Positions 63,001 through 64,000 of a stretch of DNA of 64,000 nt are shown here, in pieces. The notes under the pieces were generated by a model. That model was not told the origin of the DNA. It saw only the letters and a program-made list of their open reading frames with translations, and searched no databases. The stretch comes from Flectonema sp. DT1601 (lineage: Eukaryota; Euglenozoa; Diplonemea; Diplonemida; Diplonemidae). Both the position numbers and the translations under genes were made by a program. The stretch is taken from positions 968,566-1,032,565 of the forward strand of contig OZ025819.1 in the NCBI GenBank assembly GCA_964019425.1. The letters are read 5' to 3'. Position 1 is the stretch's first letter, and the number at the start of each line of letters is the position of its first letter.

Positions 63001-64000
63001 AAACCCGCAAACCCGCAAACCCGCAAACCCGCAAACCCGCAAACCCGCAAACCCGCAAACCCGCAAACCCGCAAACCCGCAAACCCGCAAACCCGCAAAC
63101 CCGCAAACCCGCAAACCCGCAAACCCGCAAACCCGCAAACCCGCAAACCCGCAAACCCGCAAACCCGCAAACCCGCAAACCCGCAAACCCGCAAACCCGC
63201 AAACCCGCAAACCCGCAAACCCGCAAACCCGCAAACCCGCAAACCCGCAAACCCGCAAACCCGCAAACCCGCAAACCCGCAAACCCGCAAACCCGCAAAC
63301 CCGCAAACCCGCAAACCCGCAAACCCGCAAACCCGCAAACCCGCAAACCCGCAAACCCGCAAACCCGCAAACCCGCAAACCCGCAAACCCGCAAACCCGC
63401 AAACCCGCAAACCCGCAAACCCGCAAACCCGCAAACCCGCAAACCCGCAAACCCGCAAACCCGCAAACCCGCAAACCCGCAAACCCGCAAACCCGCAAAC
63501 CCGCAAACCCGCAAACCCGCAAACCCGCAAACCCGCAAACCCGCAAACCCGCAAACCCGCAAACCCGCAAACCCGCAAACCCGCAAACCCGCAAACCCGC
63601 AAACCCGCAAACCCGCAAACCCGCAAACCCGCAAACCCGCAAACCCGCAAACCCGCAAACCCGCAAACCCGCAAACCCGCAAACCCGCAAACCCGCAAAC
63701 CCGCAAACCCGCAAACCCGCAAACCCGCAAACCCGCAAACCCGCAAACCCGCAAACCCGCAAACCCGCAAACCCGCAAACCCGCAAACCCGCAAACCCGC
63801 AAACCCGCAAACCCGCAAACCCGCAAACCCGCAAACCCGCAAACCCGCAAACCCGCAAACCCGCAAACCCGCAAACCCGCAAACCCGCAAACCCGCAAAC
63901 CCGCAAACCCGCAAACCCGCAAACCCGCAAACCCGCAAACCCGCAAACCCGCAAACCCGCAAACCCGCAAACCCGCAAACCCGCAAACCCGCAAACCCGC
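57094..64000. repeat. Array 3 of CCCGCAAA (at least 863 units, runs off the window)
   Basis: 6907 bases of the pure 8-bp unit. The only departure I find is a C-to-T change at 61901. The other strand reads TTTGCGGG. There is no recognisable sequence inside. The three long minus-strand frames and the plus-strand frame are artefacts of a stop-free unit. Confidence 0.95.

Noticed and set aside
57030-63994. Three minus-strand ORFs of about 2300 codons over array 3
   Set aside because: Same artefact of the stop-free 8-bp repeat; the three frames encode the same cyclic peptide.
57094-64000. Ordinary right-hand telomere
   Set aside because: A right end should show the G-rich strand on +, but + is C-rich. 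The array is kept as telomere-like only.

Overview
This is a eukaryotic (protist) window, made of a block of ordinary host genes on the left, a nest of retrotransposons in the middle, and very long arrays of an 8-bp repeat on the right. Eukaryotic traits are two short GTATGT...ACAG introns in a nucleotide-sugar transporter, a peroxisomal PEX11 protein, a GPI-anchor mannosyltransferase, a cyclin and a type II tRNA-Ser. All eleven host genes lie on the + strand. Most of them have an AG preceded by a pyrimidine or A/C-rich tract a few to a few dozen bases before the ATG. Together with the kinds of mobile element present, this resembles Euglenozoa (polycistronic, trans-spliced genomes). That is an inference: no spliced leader is seen, and 5'UTR cis-introns would give the same acceptor signals.

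Region 1 (1-22.3 kb): a 3' part of a family-2 glycoside hydrolase; three unrecognised membrane proteins, one of them with a DOMON-like domain; PIG-B; PEX11; an unknown small protein; an EF-hand-like protein; an SLC35-type transporter with two introns; a PHO80-like cyclin; and a protein joining SPTR repeats, a MIB/HERC2 domain and a ubiquitin-like domain. Intergenic DNA is rich in A/T runs. A 4.4-kb stretch (16.4-20.8 kb) has no recognisable gene.

Region 2 (24-46.4 kb): a decayed pogo-like transposase, tRNA-Ser(UGA), a tRNA-derived SINE, and six non-LTR retrotransposon copies in both orientations: A, C and D at 25.2-31.7 kb, E at 31.7-35.2 kb, and F and G head to head at 35.2-46.4 kb. They encode apurinic-type endonuclease, reverse transcriptase, RNase H and a zinc finger. 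F and G also have a Gln-rich coiled-coil ORF1. ORF1 is joined to ORF2 through a single in-frame TGA and then a 2A ribosome-skipping peptide (DVERNPGP), with no AUG for ORF2 upstream of the endonuclease.

Region 3 (46.4-64 kb): three arrays of CCCGCAAA (other strand TTTGCGGG) of about 0.17, 3.1 and at least 6.9 kb, almost without variants. Two tyrosine-recombinase retrotransposons (H and I) separate the arrays. Both sit at the same phase of the repeat without target duplication. Element I shows split direct repeats (A1-ORFs-B1-A2-B2) like Ngaro/PAT elements. The setting recalls VIPER/TATE elements in kinetoplastid telomeres, so the 8-bp repeat is a candidate telomere unit. Its orientation, however, is wrong for a right-hand chromosome end, so these arrays are interstitial, inverted or satellite DNA.

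The best candidates for something undescribed are the stop-readthrough-plus-2A expression design of elements F and G, and the site-specific tyrosine-recombinase elements living in an unusual telomere-like repeat.
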